Assembly: GCA_029210585.1 (NCBI GenBank)
Contig: JARGFP010000021.1
Span: 1 to 64,000 of the forward strand
Origin: Bacteroidales bacterium
Lineage (GTDB): Bacteria; Bacteroidota; Bacteroidia; Bacteroidales; GCA-2748055
Direction of reading: 5' to 3'
DNA length: 64,000 nucleotides
Part shown: positions 28,671 through 37,271 of the stretch, in pieces
How positions within the stretch are numbered: the stretch's first letter is position 1
Layout: each line of letters opens with the position of its first letter
Notes under the pieces: model-generated
What the model was told of the DNA's origin: nothing
The model's input: only the letters and a program-made list of their open reading frames with translations
Databases searched by the model: none
Position numbers and translations under genes: made by a program

Positions 28671-29483
28671 ATGGCAGACCCGGACTTCTGTTTCATACTG
28701 TACAGGCCGGCAGTACCCGGGAATATCGGTGCTGCTGCTCGTGCCATTAAAACCATGGGATTCAGCGAACTCCGACTGGTTGACCCGGCAGATCATCTCT
28801 CCGCTAAGGCGAAAATGATGGCACATGGCTCGCATGACATCCTGGAAAACAGCAAGGTATACACAACCTACGAAGCTGCGGTGGATGATATTGATTTCAT
28901 CGTGTGCACGACTGCGAAAAAGAAGGGTGCCAAAGTGGATTACGTCCCGTCCGGGCAGCTGAACAGGTTTATTGCTGAAAAAATACCGGTGGCGCGCAGG
29001 ATCGGGATCGTGTTCGGAACCGAGGAAAGCGGATTGCCCAATTCCATCCTGTTAACTGCAGATGCCGGCGTGACCATTCCCATGGCCACCACCCACCCTT
29101 CCCTGAACCTTGCCCAGTCGGTAATGGTCATCGCCTACGAATTATCCGGCCTGTTGCACAATGAAGCATCGAAAAGGCCTCCTAACCAGGTACCCGGGGG
29201 AGCGCAACAACTGCCGGATACTGCAGGAGCGCCGCAACAACAAGCGAACAGTGAAACATCAAGAAAACAGGAGTCCGCGACAGTGCTGCAACAGCCGGAG
29301 ACCTGGCGGCAACTGCGTGAACGAACTGAAACGATCCTCCAACAGGCCGGTATCCGGCCCGGCACACCCCTTTATCACCGCATCCTGGAACGCATGTCGT
29401 TTATGAAAGCTTCGGATGCCCGCCTGGCCCACTCGGTAACCAGCAGGGTGATGGACCTTATTGACCAGGTGTCACGGAAATAG
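28671..29483 (+). CDS. TrmJ-like tRNA/rRNA 2'-O-methyltransferase (SpoU family)
   Basis: A 270-residue SPOUT methyltransferase. Motif 1 is RPAVPGNIGAAARAIKTMGF, motif 2 IGIVFGTEESGLPN and motif 3 IPMATTHPSLNLAQSVMVIAYEL, which together form the knotted SAM site. The N-terminal RPxxPGNIGAAARA is typical of TrmJ, which methylates the ribose at tRNA position 32, and the C-terminal helical extension (about 170-270, Gln-rich linker) fits TrmJ as well. The exact target base cannot be read from sequence. Confidence 0.85.
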   Translation: MADPDFCFILYRPAVPGNIGAAARAIKTMGFSELRLVDPADHLSAKAKMMAHGSHDILENSKVYTTYEAAVDDIDFIVCTTAKKKGAKVDYVPSGQLNRFIAEKIPVARRIGIVFGTEESGLPNSILLTADAGVTIPMATTHPSLNLAQSVMVIAYELSGLLHNEASKRPPNQVPGGAQQLPDTAGAPQQQANSETSRKQESATVLQQPETWRQLRERTETILQQAGIRPGTPLYHRILERMSFMKASDARLAHSVTSRVMDLIDQVSRK

Positions 29484-29547
29484 GTAACAGAAGGACCTGT
29501 ATTTCAGCACCACGGAACACAGGCCTGGTTTTCGTCCGTTCACCCGG

Positions 29548-30675
29548 TTATTTTTCCGCATTCTGGAAAAAGATATCCATCAGTTCCTGGTCAACCTCGC
29601 CATTTTTATCGAAAATCCCAAAGCTGCCTTTGTAGCACCAATTGGCCCAGGCGACGCCCATTTCCTCCATCACAGTGATCATGTCGTTGTACCATCTCAG
29701 CGCGTCCTCACGGGGCGCAGGACTATATACACCGAACTCGCCGCAATACACAGGCAGGTTTCTTTCCCTTGCATATTCTACAGGCTTGCGCATCTGCTTC
29801 CTGATGGTATCGATTGTAAAGTACGTGCCGGCCCATCGCATCTGCTGGGCCAGTTCATCGGGCCATCCTTCCAGGTCTTCCTCCTTCACAACCTGGCCGG
29901 GATATTGTACCGGTCCGTCGTAAGCCCTGATCCCGGTCCAGCTTGCCTGGTGGTGCGTAAGCGCGAAGGGAGAATAATAATGATAACTGAGCAGGATATG
30001 GGGATCCTCTTCCGGGATCTCCAGGTCGTCGAACGTATCCACCGACTGCCACCTGTTGGAGCCGATCACAATAATGCGTTCCGGCTCCAGCCCGCGAAGC
30101 ACGGCAGTTGCCTCATCGATCAGCCTGTTCCACAATGCCGGATCATCAGCCACTGCCTCATTCATCAGCTCATACGCGACCATTCCCACCGGGTACTGGC
30201 TGAGCTCGGCGGAAAGGTCCCTCCACAGGTCAAAAAATTTTTCCTGTTCTTTCCTGTCGGTCCACAAGGGTTTCTCTCCTTCATTAAAGTGATGGGATCT
30301 CAGGATATGCAGGTCGACAATAACCCTGAGGCCGGTTTCCCTGCACCACCCGATGGCATTATGCAATAGCTCGAATGCCTCCGTGTGCTGTTGCATGTTC
30401 TCGTCCCACATCTGCTCCTCATCGATGGGCAGCCTGATGTGGTCAAATCCAAGTGAGTCGATGAGCTGCACATCTTCGCGGGTAAAAAACGCTGCGCGTT
30501 CATCCCCCCTTTTATCACTCTGACTCAGAAAATGTGCAATGTTGGTTCCTCTCCTGATTTCGAATGTTTCGAAGGCATTGCCTGTCTGGCCTGGCTGTCC
30601 GCAAGCAACCAGGGAAAAAATAAATACAGCAAGAAAAAACTTCGGTACGTGTTTGATTCCTGTTAGGTGTTTCAT
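29548..30675 (-). CDS. GH5-family cellulase-like lipoprotein
   Basis: A 375-residue glycoside hydrolase with lipobox LVAC (C25). Clan GH-A features are RRGTNIAHFLS at the barrel start, FDHIRLPID, VIVDLHIL, the acid/base E173 in ELMNEA, and the nucleophile E313 in YCGEFGVY, with WANWCYKGSFGIFD closing the barrel. It is a compact single-domain GH5 enzyme, probably anchored to a membrane and acting on a beta-glucan, mannan or related glycan. It shares an operon with the upstream hydrolase gene on the minus strand (13 bases apart). Confidence 0.88.
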   Translation of the reverse strand: MKHLTGIKHVPKFFLAVFIFSLVACGQPGQTGNAFETFEIRRGTNIAHFLSQSDKRGDERAAFFTREDVQLIDSLGFDHIRLPIDEEQMWDENMQQHTEAFELLHNAIGWCRETGLRVIVDLHILRSHHFNEGEKPLWTDRKEQEKFFDLWRDLSAELSQYPVGMVAYELMNEAVADDPALWNRLIDEATAVLRGLEPERIIVIGSNRWQSVDTFDDLEIPEEDPHILLSYHYYSPFALTHHQASWTGIRAYDGPVQYPGQVVKEEDLEGWPDELAQQMRWAGTYFTIDTIRKQMRKPVEYARERNLPVYCGEFGVYSPAPREDALRWYNDMITVMEEMGVAWANWCYKGSFGIFDKNGEVDQELMDIFFQNAEK

Positions 30676-30688
30676 AGTAGTTGGTATT

Positions 30689-33064
30689 TTAATGGTTCGT
30701 GAATCCGATATTATCGATGCTTACCATTCCATCCGGGGCACGATCGAATATAAATTGAATCGAAGACAATTTTTCTTTATCAAATGCGGGATTGCCCGAA
30801 TAAAAATACTGCAAATTGATTTCCACATGCTGGGGTACAGGCTCCGGTGTTGTGTCGAAATTAAATGCCTTTAATTTGTACATCGGGATTTGCTCAGGAA
30901 CCATGAGCGTGTAATGCTCCGAAACAGCCACACTTGCTGTATTCCCCGCCTTGTCGGTCAGCAAGATCGTAAACCCGGTTTCCCCCGGCTCCCCGTCGCC
31001 CGTTTCATACCATGCGGATCCGGTCTCCCCGTTATCCTGACTGGTGACACCATCATTCATCTCATCGCCTCCCGGGGATTCCCCTTGATTCATTCGTTCT
31101 CCAGGGTACCGGTCGATCACCGCCACATCAAATTGAAATGCCCCGAACGAGCGGGCTTTCAGATCGAGTGGCGGGTCAAAACGGATCATGTATTTTCCAG
31201 GGGAATCGGCATCGGAATTGTTCCACCCGATCATTGCCGTTTTCGTTCCAAGGGTTCCTTTGCGCAATTCATTTTCTTCTTCAAACAATGCAGCCAACCC
31301 ATCGAAGTCAATGGCAGCGCTGTCGCCCAGTGAAGCAGTAAGCAAGTCCACATCCTCTTCAAAATCAGCTATGATATACATCCTGTTGTCGGCAAACTGG
31401 CTGATGTAGCCGGTTTCCGGAAGCCAGTCACGCCCGGTGAGATGGTCCCGGAACAGCTGTACATACCCTTTTTCCTCATCCAGCGCAGCTTTCACAAAGG
31501 CAGTTATCAGGACAAGTGCTGCCTGCTCCTGTGCTTCGGCGCTCAGAAGCACGCTCCGGTTCAGTAGCAGTCCGTTCGGATACCCCGCATCATTCACTCC
31601 CCAGCTGGTATTGAACTGTCCATGATTTGCATTCAGGATGTATAACCCGGCTTTGAAATGATAGTCTGAATCAGAAAAACGAATCCTGTTAAACTGGTGC
31701 AGGCCCATGTAGGAATCCAGGTCCGCATCCATGGAGCCCTGTATCGCCAGGTAATTCACATCCGAAATCGGAGTGGGCCGGTTCCCGGGGGTATACTGTC
31801 CGTCCACCGGGGCGATGGCAACAATTCCCCGGACGCCGAAACTGAAATCAAATTTTTCACTTGCATCGTCGGGGAAACATGACAGCGCATTAAAGCAGGC
31901 AGCGATACTGACGGCTTCCCCGCCGCGTGAATGACCAACCAGGATCACCTGTTCGGTATCTGCTTTCCCAAAAAAAGCCGAAGTCCTGTCACTGTTCCAG
32001 TTACGCAGCAGCTCCAGGTGCTTCAGCACCAGCCAGCCCCGTGCGTCATTCTCTTCCTCAAGAGAATGGTTGAAATCTGTCAGTCCATGGTTCAGGAAAT
32101 TTTCATCAACGGATACGGTAAGATAGCCATGAGATGCCAGGTGTTCTGCAAGGTAGGCATAGCCGGAATCTGAAAAATCCCTGTCAAAATGATTGCCGTG
32201 AACGATCAGGATCACAGGAAAAGGACCCGCGCCTTCAGGCATCCATACGCGTCCGTTCAGTGGCAACGCTCCTGGTCCGAATCCCCAGTAGGCGCTTCGC
32301 AGTTTACCGGGAAGCCGGTCCCAGCCTCCGAGGAACGTGCTGCCATCAACTGTCCCGGAAAGTACTGACGCTGTTTCACCAAATTCTTTCCTGTGCTTGT
32401 CGTTACCGGCACCATAGGTCAGCACATCAACTCCGTACCCTCCCGGTTGCGAAGGATCAGGAAGCGCCAGCTGGCCGACAGGATGCAGCACCTCCCGGTG
32501 CGCATCAGTATACGACGCCTGTTCCCGTCCGGGAAACGAAAGAAAAATGGTTGCCACGATCAGGTTGGTTACACCCACACACAGGAAAAAGATATTCAGC
32601 AGCCTTTTCCTCCGGTGCAACTGTTTCCATCCCCGCGACAGGATATTTGACAATGCACCTGCAATGAATATAAACGTGAACAGGATATAAAACAGCAGGA
32701 TGAGCACTCCTTTCAGCGGAAGACTGAAATAGATAAAAAACAGGGCGCCTGCTGAAAAGAGAAGCCAGCCTGCGTGCACCGGAATCCTCCCTGCAATGAT
32801 CAGCCCGGTCTTGATCATTCCGCCATACATGATGGGGAAGGCAGCTGCGATCAGTCCGGCGATGAGCATCCACCAGGGATGGAGGGATCCCAGGTGAAAT
32901 ATCATGTTTCCGGCAACATACAGGAGAATAACCAGCAGTGAAGCTGCAGATATCCATTTCCAGTTGCGCCTGTTCAGGCAGAAAAGGTCCTTTGTCAGTG
33001 TTGCCCACACATACCGGATTCCAGCAATGAAGTTCCTGAGTGTATCTTTCAACGGGGCGTACAT
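30689..33064 (-). CDS. Membrane-anchored alpha/beta hydrolase
   Basis: A 791-residue protein with five predicted N-terminal membrane helices (about 35-190) followed by an alpha/beta hydrolase domain. VILIVHGNHFD gives the oxyanion region, VILVGHSRGGEAVS holds the nucleophilic Ser, and NANHGQFNTSWG the catalytic His; an acid in IQGSMDADL is the likely third member. The C-terminal 250 residues form a beta-rich domain resembling a carbohydrate-binding fold. The large hydrolase domain resembles platelet-activating-factor acetylhydrolase or dienelactone-hydrolase relatives, so an ester substrate is likely. Combined with the GH5 downstream it may de-esterify a polysaccharide, which is inferred. Confidence 0.75.
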   Translation of the reverse strand: MYAPLKDTLRNFIAGIRYVWATLTKDLFCLNRRNWKWISAASLLVILLYVAGNMIFHLGSLHPWWMLIAGLIAAAFPIMYGGMIKTGLIIAGRIPVHAGWLLFSAGALFFIYFSLPLKGVLILLFYILFTFIFIAGALSNILSRGWKQLHRRKRLLNIFFLCVGVTNLIVATIFLSFPGREQASYTDAHREVLHPVGQLALPDPSQPGGYGVDVLTYGAGNDKHRKEFGETASVLSGTVDGSTFLGGWDRLPGKLRSAYWGFGPGALPLNGRVWMPEGAGPFPVILIVHGNHFDRDFSDSGYAYLAEHLASHGYLTVSVDENFLNHGLTDFNHSLEEENDARGWLVLKHLELLRNWNSDRTSAFFGKADTEQVILVGHSRGGEAVSIAACFNALSCFPDDASEKFDFSFGVRGIVAIAPVDGQYTPGNRPTPISDVNYLAIQGSMDADLDSYMGLHQFNRIRFSDSDYHFKAGLYILNANHGQFNTSWGVNDAGYPNGLLLNRSVLLSAEAQEQAALVLITAFVKAALDEEKGYVQLFRDHLTGRDWLPETGYISQFADNRMYIIADFEEDVDLLTASLGDSAAIDFDGLAALFEEENELRKGTLGTKTAMIGWNNSDADSPGKYMIRFDPPLDLKARSFGAFQFDVAVIDRYPGERMNQGESPGGDEMNDGVTSQDNGETGSAWYETGDGEPGETGFTILLTDKAGNTASVAVSEHYTLMVPEQIPMYKLKAFNFDTTPEPVPQHVEINLQYFYSGNPAFDKEKLSSIQFIFDRAPDGMVSIDNIGFTNH

Positions 33065-33113
33065 AAGCCAGTTATTGGAAATGGCGGGTTTGTTATGCTG
33101 AGATCAGGGCAAA

Positions 33114-33153
33114 GATGAGAAAAAAAGGCTGACATCTGAAATGCCAGCCTTTT
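33114..33153 (-). terminator. Terminator of the Gfo/Idh/MocA gene
   Basis: AAAAGGCTG (33123-33131) pairs with CAGCCTTTT (33145-33153), extended by CAT/ATG around CTGAA. On the minus strand the stem is followed by TTTTTTT (complement of 33120-33126), a classic Rho-independent signal 18 bases beyond the stop of the oxidoreductase gene. It isolates that gene from the hydrolase gene downstream. Confidence 0.85.
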
Positions 33154-33170
33154 ATCATACCAATAACAGG

Positions 33171-34664
33171 TTACAATAACTTCCAGCCTTCCCTGTATTC
33201 GTGCCTGATCATTTCTTCAGCAAATGGTTTGGCCTTCACTGTTGCGTGTTCGGTCTCGAAGTGCGGATGGCCGTTCTTCACGTAGAAAGTGTCTGAGCTA
33301 ACAATCCTCACTTCGTCGTTGTCATTGATGTTGGTGATCTTCATTGCTTCACCATCCCAATGCAATTCGCATTTGAGATCCTGAAGGCGCACGGCCAGGT
33401 TCCCCATTACCACCATTTCATTCAGTGGTCCGGAATAATTGAAGTTCGAGCTGGGCTCCACCCTGTTTTCCGGGCTTTCCTTGCAGGCACGTACCCAATC
33501 CATCTCGTGGGAGGTTTCAACCCTGCGCAGCACCTTGGGTGCCTTGTATTCACTGGTGGCTTCCTTACCACCGATCCACAACCTTGGATTTGCAGCATAG
33601 CATCCACACATGATCTTTCCTTTCTCCCCTTCAAAGACAACACCTCCGCTCCAGTCGCCCATCATCTCTCCGTCTTTAAGTTCCGGGATCCGTTCGGGCA
33701 TCATGCCGCCATCATACCAGGTGGCATGCACAGCCGGCATTGCAAACTTCGGCATATTCTCCCTGGCAGGGAATTTATAATGCACCACTTCTGCCTGGGG
33801 CGCACTTTCCGTATTGAACTGCGTGGAGCTTGCCTGGACTGCCGTTGGGTGACCAAGTTTCAGTCCCATGAAAACAGGATCCAGGATATGGCAGGCCATA
33901 TCTCCCAGTGCACCTGTACCAAAGTCCCACCAGCCTCTCCAGTTCCATGGTGTATACGCTTCATGATAGGGTCGCATGGGTGCGGGGCCGATAAAGAGGT
34001 CCCAATTAAGGGTCTTCGGTACCTTCATCTTTTCATCCGGGCGTTCCAGTCCCTGCGGCCAGATCGGGCGGTTGGTCCAGGCATGCACCCGTTCAACCGC
34101 ACCAATTGCGCCATCCCACAGCCATTCGCATATCGTGCGCAGTCCGTCGCCCGAATTTCCCTGGTTGCCCATCTGGGTGGCAATGCCATATTCTTCTGCT
34201 TTCAGGCGCAGTATCCTTGATTCATATACTGTATGGGTAAGCGGTTTCTGAACATACACATGTTTGCCCAATTGCATGGCTGCCATTGCAGTGATCGCAT
34301 GTGTGTGGTCGGGTGTGGCAATGACGACGGCATCAATAGAGTCTGCCATCTCATCAAACATCTTGCGGAAATCCCGGTATTTTTTTGCACTGGGATAGTC
34401 AGCAAAGGTACCTTCCGAATAGTTCCAGTCCACATCACAGAGGGCCACGATATTTTCCGACTTCATGTTATTGATATTGGTGTGTCCCACTCCGCCAATA
34501 CCGATGCCGGCAATATTCAGCTTATCACTTGGAGCAGTCCGGCCCCTGGCGCTGATAATACCACTTGGCAGGATGGTCAGGCCGGCAGCTGCGGCTGCAG
34601 AGGTGGCAACAAACCGCCGACGTGAAACATGGTTTTTCTCACGGGGACTTTCAGGTTTTTTCAT
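33171..34664 (-). CDS. Tat-exported Gfo/Idh/MocA-family oxidoreductase
   Basis: A 497-residue NAD(P)-dependent dehydrogenase. The N-terminus carries a twin-arginine signal (SRRRF at 14-18 followed by an Ala-rich hydrophobic stretch). The Rossmann motif is IAGIGIGGVGHTN, with DVD after the second strand, and the conserved VYVQKPLTHT replaces the usual EKP. WNWRGWWDFGTGALGDMACHI is typical of the exported subgroup common in Bacteroidota and Planctomycetes that acts on sugars or inositols. It is probably folded with bound cofactor before export. Monocistronic between its own terminator and the divergent AlbA_2 gene. Confidence 0.9.
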   Translation of the reverse strand: MKKPESPREKNHVSRRRFVATSAAAAAGLTILPSGIISARGRTAPSDKLNIAGIGIGGVGHTNINNMKSENIVALCDVDWNYSEGTFADYPSAKKYRDFRKMFDEMADSIDAVVIATPDHTHAITAMAAMQLGKHVYVQKPLTHTVYESRILRLKAEEYGIATQMGNQGNSGDGLRTICEWLWDGAIGAVERVHAWTNRPIWPQGLERPDEKMKVPKTLNWDLFIGPAPMRPYHEAYTPWNWRGWWDFGTGALGDMACHILDPVFMGLKLGHPTAVQASSTQFNTESAPQAEVVHYKFPARENMPKFAMPAVHATWYDGGMMPERIPELKDGEMMGDWSGGVVFEGEKGKIMCGCYAANPRLWIGGKEATSEYKAPKVLRRVETSHEMDWVRACKESPENRVEPSSNFNYSGPLNEMVVMGNLAVRLQDLKCELHWDGEAMKITNINDNDEVRIVSSDTFYVKNGHPHFETEHATVKAKPFAEEMIRHEYREGWKLL

Positions 34665-34824
34665 AGTAATTGGTTTTTATAAATTGATAGAATAATGAAT
34701 AGTCATTGACAGAAACAGGCTTGAAAGTTAACAATTCAGTTTAAAAATTCCTAAACAATACTGCGCCTCCTTGTACCTGCTGACTTTGAAAAGAAAATTA
34801 ACTGAAAAATCGCCCGGGACATAT

Positions 34825-34832
34825 TACCTTTG
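34825..34832 (+). promoter_or_regulatory. -7 box of the AlbA_2 gene, nearly leaderless
   Basis: TACCTTTG fits TAnnTTTG exactly and ends five bases before the ATG at 34838. Transcription would start at or next to the start codon, so the message is probably leaderless or very short-leadered. Confidence 0.55.
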
Positions 34833-34837
34833 TACCC

Positions 34838-35485
34838 ATGCGGGGTGATGATGAAAAATATATCAGGGACCTTATTGCTGAGGGAGAGCACCAGCAGCAG
34901 GACTTCAAATTTGAGATCACAAGTTCCAGGAAGATCGCTAAAACACTGGTTGCTTTTGCCAATACGGATGGGGGAAGGTTGCTGATCGGGGTGAAGGACA
35001 ACGGGAAAATTTCAGGCATCAAAACCGATGAAGAGTATTACATGATCGAAGCGGCGGCATCCCTGTTCAGCAAACCGGAAATTCCATTTGAAAGCCACCA
35101 CAGGATCGTGGAGGGAAAAACCATCCTGGAAATCACGATTCTCCCGTCGGAAAAAAAACCACACTATGCCCGCAGCGAGGAAAACCGGTGGCTGGCCTAT
35201 CATCGCGTTAATGACAAGAACTTCCTGGCAGATTACATCCTGCTGCAGGTATGGAAACGGGAAAAAAGAACCAGGGGTACCTTCATTGTTTATTCAGATA
35301 ATGAGCAGAAAGTACTGGAGACATTGAACACCGGGGAATGGCTTGATCTCAATGAAATCCATGAGCAGACCCGTTTTGGAAAAAAGACGCTGCAGCAGAT
35401 TCTGATCAATCTTGTGTCACTGCAGGCGGTGAAAATGAGTTTTCGGGAAGAACAAATACGCTTCGCCCTGGAAGAACAGCCATAA
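34838..35485 (+). CDS. AlbA_2 (Schlafen-like) putative nucleic-acid-binding protein
   Basis: A 215-residue cytoplasmic protein. Residues about 8-125 match the AlbA_2 fold (EGEHQQQDFKFEITSS, AFANTDGGRLLIGVKDNGKISGI, LEITILPSEKKPHY, WLAYHRVNDKNF), a domain found in Schlafen-like and putative ATP-dependent regulators. The rest (about 140-215) is a winged-helix-like region (LDLNEIHEQTRFGKKTLQQILINLVSL). The domain pair suggests a small DNA- or RNA-binding regulator; the target is unknown. It is single and divergent from the Gfo/Idh/MocA gene. Confidence 0.75.
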   Translation: MRGDDEKYIRDLIAEGEHQQQDFKFEITSSRKIAKTLVAFANTDGGRLLIGVKDNGKISGIKTDEEYYMIEAAASLFSKPEIPFESHHRIVEGKTILEITILPSEKKPHYARSEENRWLAYHRVNDKNFLADYILLQVWKREKRTRGTFIVYSDNEQKVLETLNTGEWLDLNEIHEQTRFGKKTLQQILINLVSLQAVKMSFREEQIRFALEEQP

Positions 35486-35541
35486 GATTTGTCGGTCGGC
35501 CTGGTTACAGGGAGCAGAACGGTTGACAGGGAGCCGGTATG

Positions 35542-36246
35542 TTAACCATTGTAACTGCTTTCTATACGCTGCAGCAACGTGGTCAGGATCCGCTTCCCGT
35601 CGGCATCCCTCCTGAATTCGGAAACAGCCCTTTCAGGCTGCGGAATCATACCGAAAACGGTATGTTCAGGGTTGCTGATACCGGCGATATTGTCCTTTGA
35701 ACCGGTTTCATTAACTGATTCCGTGATCCGTCCTTCATAATCGCAGTAACGAAACAGGATCTGTCCTTCCTGGCGCATTCCCACAAGCACCTTTTCATCT
35801 GCTTCAAAGTTGCCAAAGGCAGTTGCTATGGGCGTACGGAAAACCTCATCCGGATCCAAATCAGCTGTTATTGCATTCAGCTGGTTTTCTGCCTTAATAT
35901 ACACATGTTTGCAGATGAACCTTCCCGTGCTGTTCAGCTTCAGCTCCCCCTGCAGCAGTCCTGTCTCGCATAGCAACCGGAAACCGTTGCCGAACCCGAT
36001 CACATATCCCCCCCGGGAAACAAATGTTTCCAGGTAATGCAATGCCGGCGATTCGTCGAGACACTGATGCCCCGGCTCAAGGTGGTTGCAGGGAAAACCT
36101 CCCCCGATGAACAGCGCACCCAGGTCCGCATACGATTCTTCCAGGTACCATACTTCACGGACCTCCTTATTGAAATACTGCCTGAGAATATGGACCAGTT
36201 CCGCATCTCCGTGTCCACCGGGATATTTCAGTACGCCAAATTTCAT
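35542..36246 (-). CDS. PurQ-like glutamine amidotransferase lacking catalytic Cys and His
   Basis: A 234-residue relative of PurQ, the glutaminase subunit of FGAM synthase in purine synthesis. The start MKFGVLKYPGGHGD, GALFIGGGFPCN and LLCETGLLQGELKLN match the family in order and length. However the nucleophile elbow normally GICNGFQ reads GFGNGFR, where a GGC codon replaces the Cys TGC, and the terminal MPHPERA reads MIPQPERA, with Gln for the catalytic His. Only the Glu remains. It cannot release ammonia from glutamine by the usual route, so it is either a structural/regulatory subunit or a decaying paralogue. The ATG at 36246 is chosen because the longer frame (to 36339) has no family match. 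Confidence 0.8.
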   Translation of the reverse strand: MKFGVLKYPGGHGDAELVHILRQYFNKEVREVWYLEESYADLGALFIGGGFPCNHLEPGHQCLDESPALHYLETFVSRGGYVIGFGNGFRLLCETGLLQGELKLNSTGRFICKHVYIKAENQLNAITADLDPDEVFRTPIATAFGNFEADEKVLVGMRQEGQILFRYCDYEGRITESVNETGSKDNIAGISNPEHTVFGMIPQPERAVSEFRRDADGKRILTTLLQRIESSYNG

Positions 36247-36410
36247 AGAAAGCAAGCTTGATGGTTTCAAAGTTATATATAAAAGTGAATCAGCCAAATG
36301 GCAGAGTGATGTCATTTCAGCAGAAGACAGTCCCTGCAACCAGTTCCTTTGTTGTTATCCGATTAATCATTAGATTTACAAAGCACCTTACAGCACAGCA
36401 AGAAAGTGAT

Positions 36411-37262
36411 ATGGATATAGATGAAAAGGAGATCAGGCGCTTTCAGTCAACGATCAGCAAACATTCCACATACGATTTCAGTGAGTACTCCGTCAACTCC
36501 CTTAAAAGAAGATTATCAAAGCTGCTGAAGGATTACGGATCAGATTTCAACAGGCTCATCATGACAATTGAGTCTGATGCTGTCGTCATGGAGCAGGTGG
36601 TAAAGAGAATTACCGTTAACACAACCGAACTTTTCCGGGACCCGAAAATATGGCGAAACATCATGCTGGAGCTGCTGCCTCGCTTCAGCACATACCCCTC
36701 TATAAACGTCTGGCATCCGGGGTGCTCTACAGGACAGGAAGTCTATTCCATGATGATTGTCCTGGATCAGCTCGGATTGCTTGAAAGATCCAATATCTTC
36801 GCAAGCGACCTGAATACGGACGTGCTTGAAAAGGCCAGGGCCGGGACTTACAGGCTCAGGTTCAACAGGGAGTATGTCGACAATTTCAATGAAGTATTTC
36901 AGCAGGGGGTAAATGGCCGGCCGGAACAGGAATACAAACCATTCCGGTCCTATTTCAGTATCGATGAAACCAGGGACCTGATCAGGATGAATAAATTCCT
37001 TTGTGAAAAGCCGGTGTACAAAAAAATTGACCTGGTGATGGATGATAATCCCTTTTTTATGAATTTTGACATTATCATCTGCAGGAACGTAATTATCTAT
37101 TTCAATTATGCATTGCAAAACAGGGTCCTGTCATTGTTCCACCGGAACATGCACGAAAACGGGTGCCTGGTCCTGGGGCTGCATGAATCCATTATTGGTC
37201 CATGTGGCAACCTGTTCACGAAACGGGATCATTTTTATGTAAAGCGAGACAATAAAACCTGA
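36411..37262 (+). CDS. CheR-type protein methyltransferase
   Basis: A 283-residue SAM-dependent methyltransferase. An N-terminal helical domain (about 1-70, YDFSEYSVNSLKRRLSKLL) precedes the catalytic fold: ITVNTTELFRDP, VWHPGCSTGQEVYSM (SAM loop; the family norm is GCSTGEE), DLNTDVLEKARAGTY and IIICRNVIIYFN. CheR adds methyl groups to glutamates of chemoreceptors. There is no CheB, CheA or MCP signalling tip nearby, but the next gene encodes a chemoreceptor-like membrane sensor nine bases downstream, a likely partner. The ATG at 36411 starts the conserved region. Confidence 0.88.
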   Translation: MDIDEKEIRRFQSTISKHSTYDFSEYSVNSLKRRLSKLLKDYGSDFNRLIMTIESDAVVMEQVVKRITVNTTELFRDPKIWRNIMLELLPRFSTYPSINVWHPGCSTGQEVYSMMIVLDQLGLLERSNIFASDLNTDVLEKARAGTYRLRFNREYVDNFNEVFQQGVNGRPEQEYKPFRSYFSIDETRDLIRMNKFLCEKPVYKKIDLVMDDNPFFMNFDIIICRNVIIYFNYALQNRVLSLFHRNMHENGCLVLGLHESIIGPCGNLFTKRDHFYVKRDNKT

Positions 37263-37271
37263 CGGACCAAT

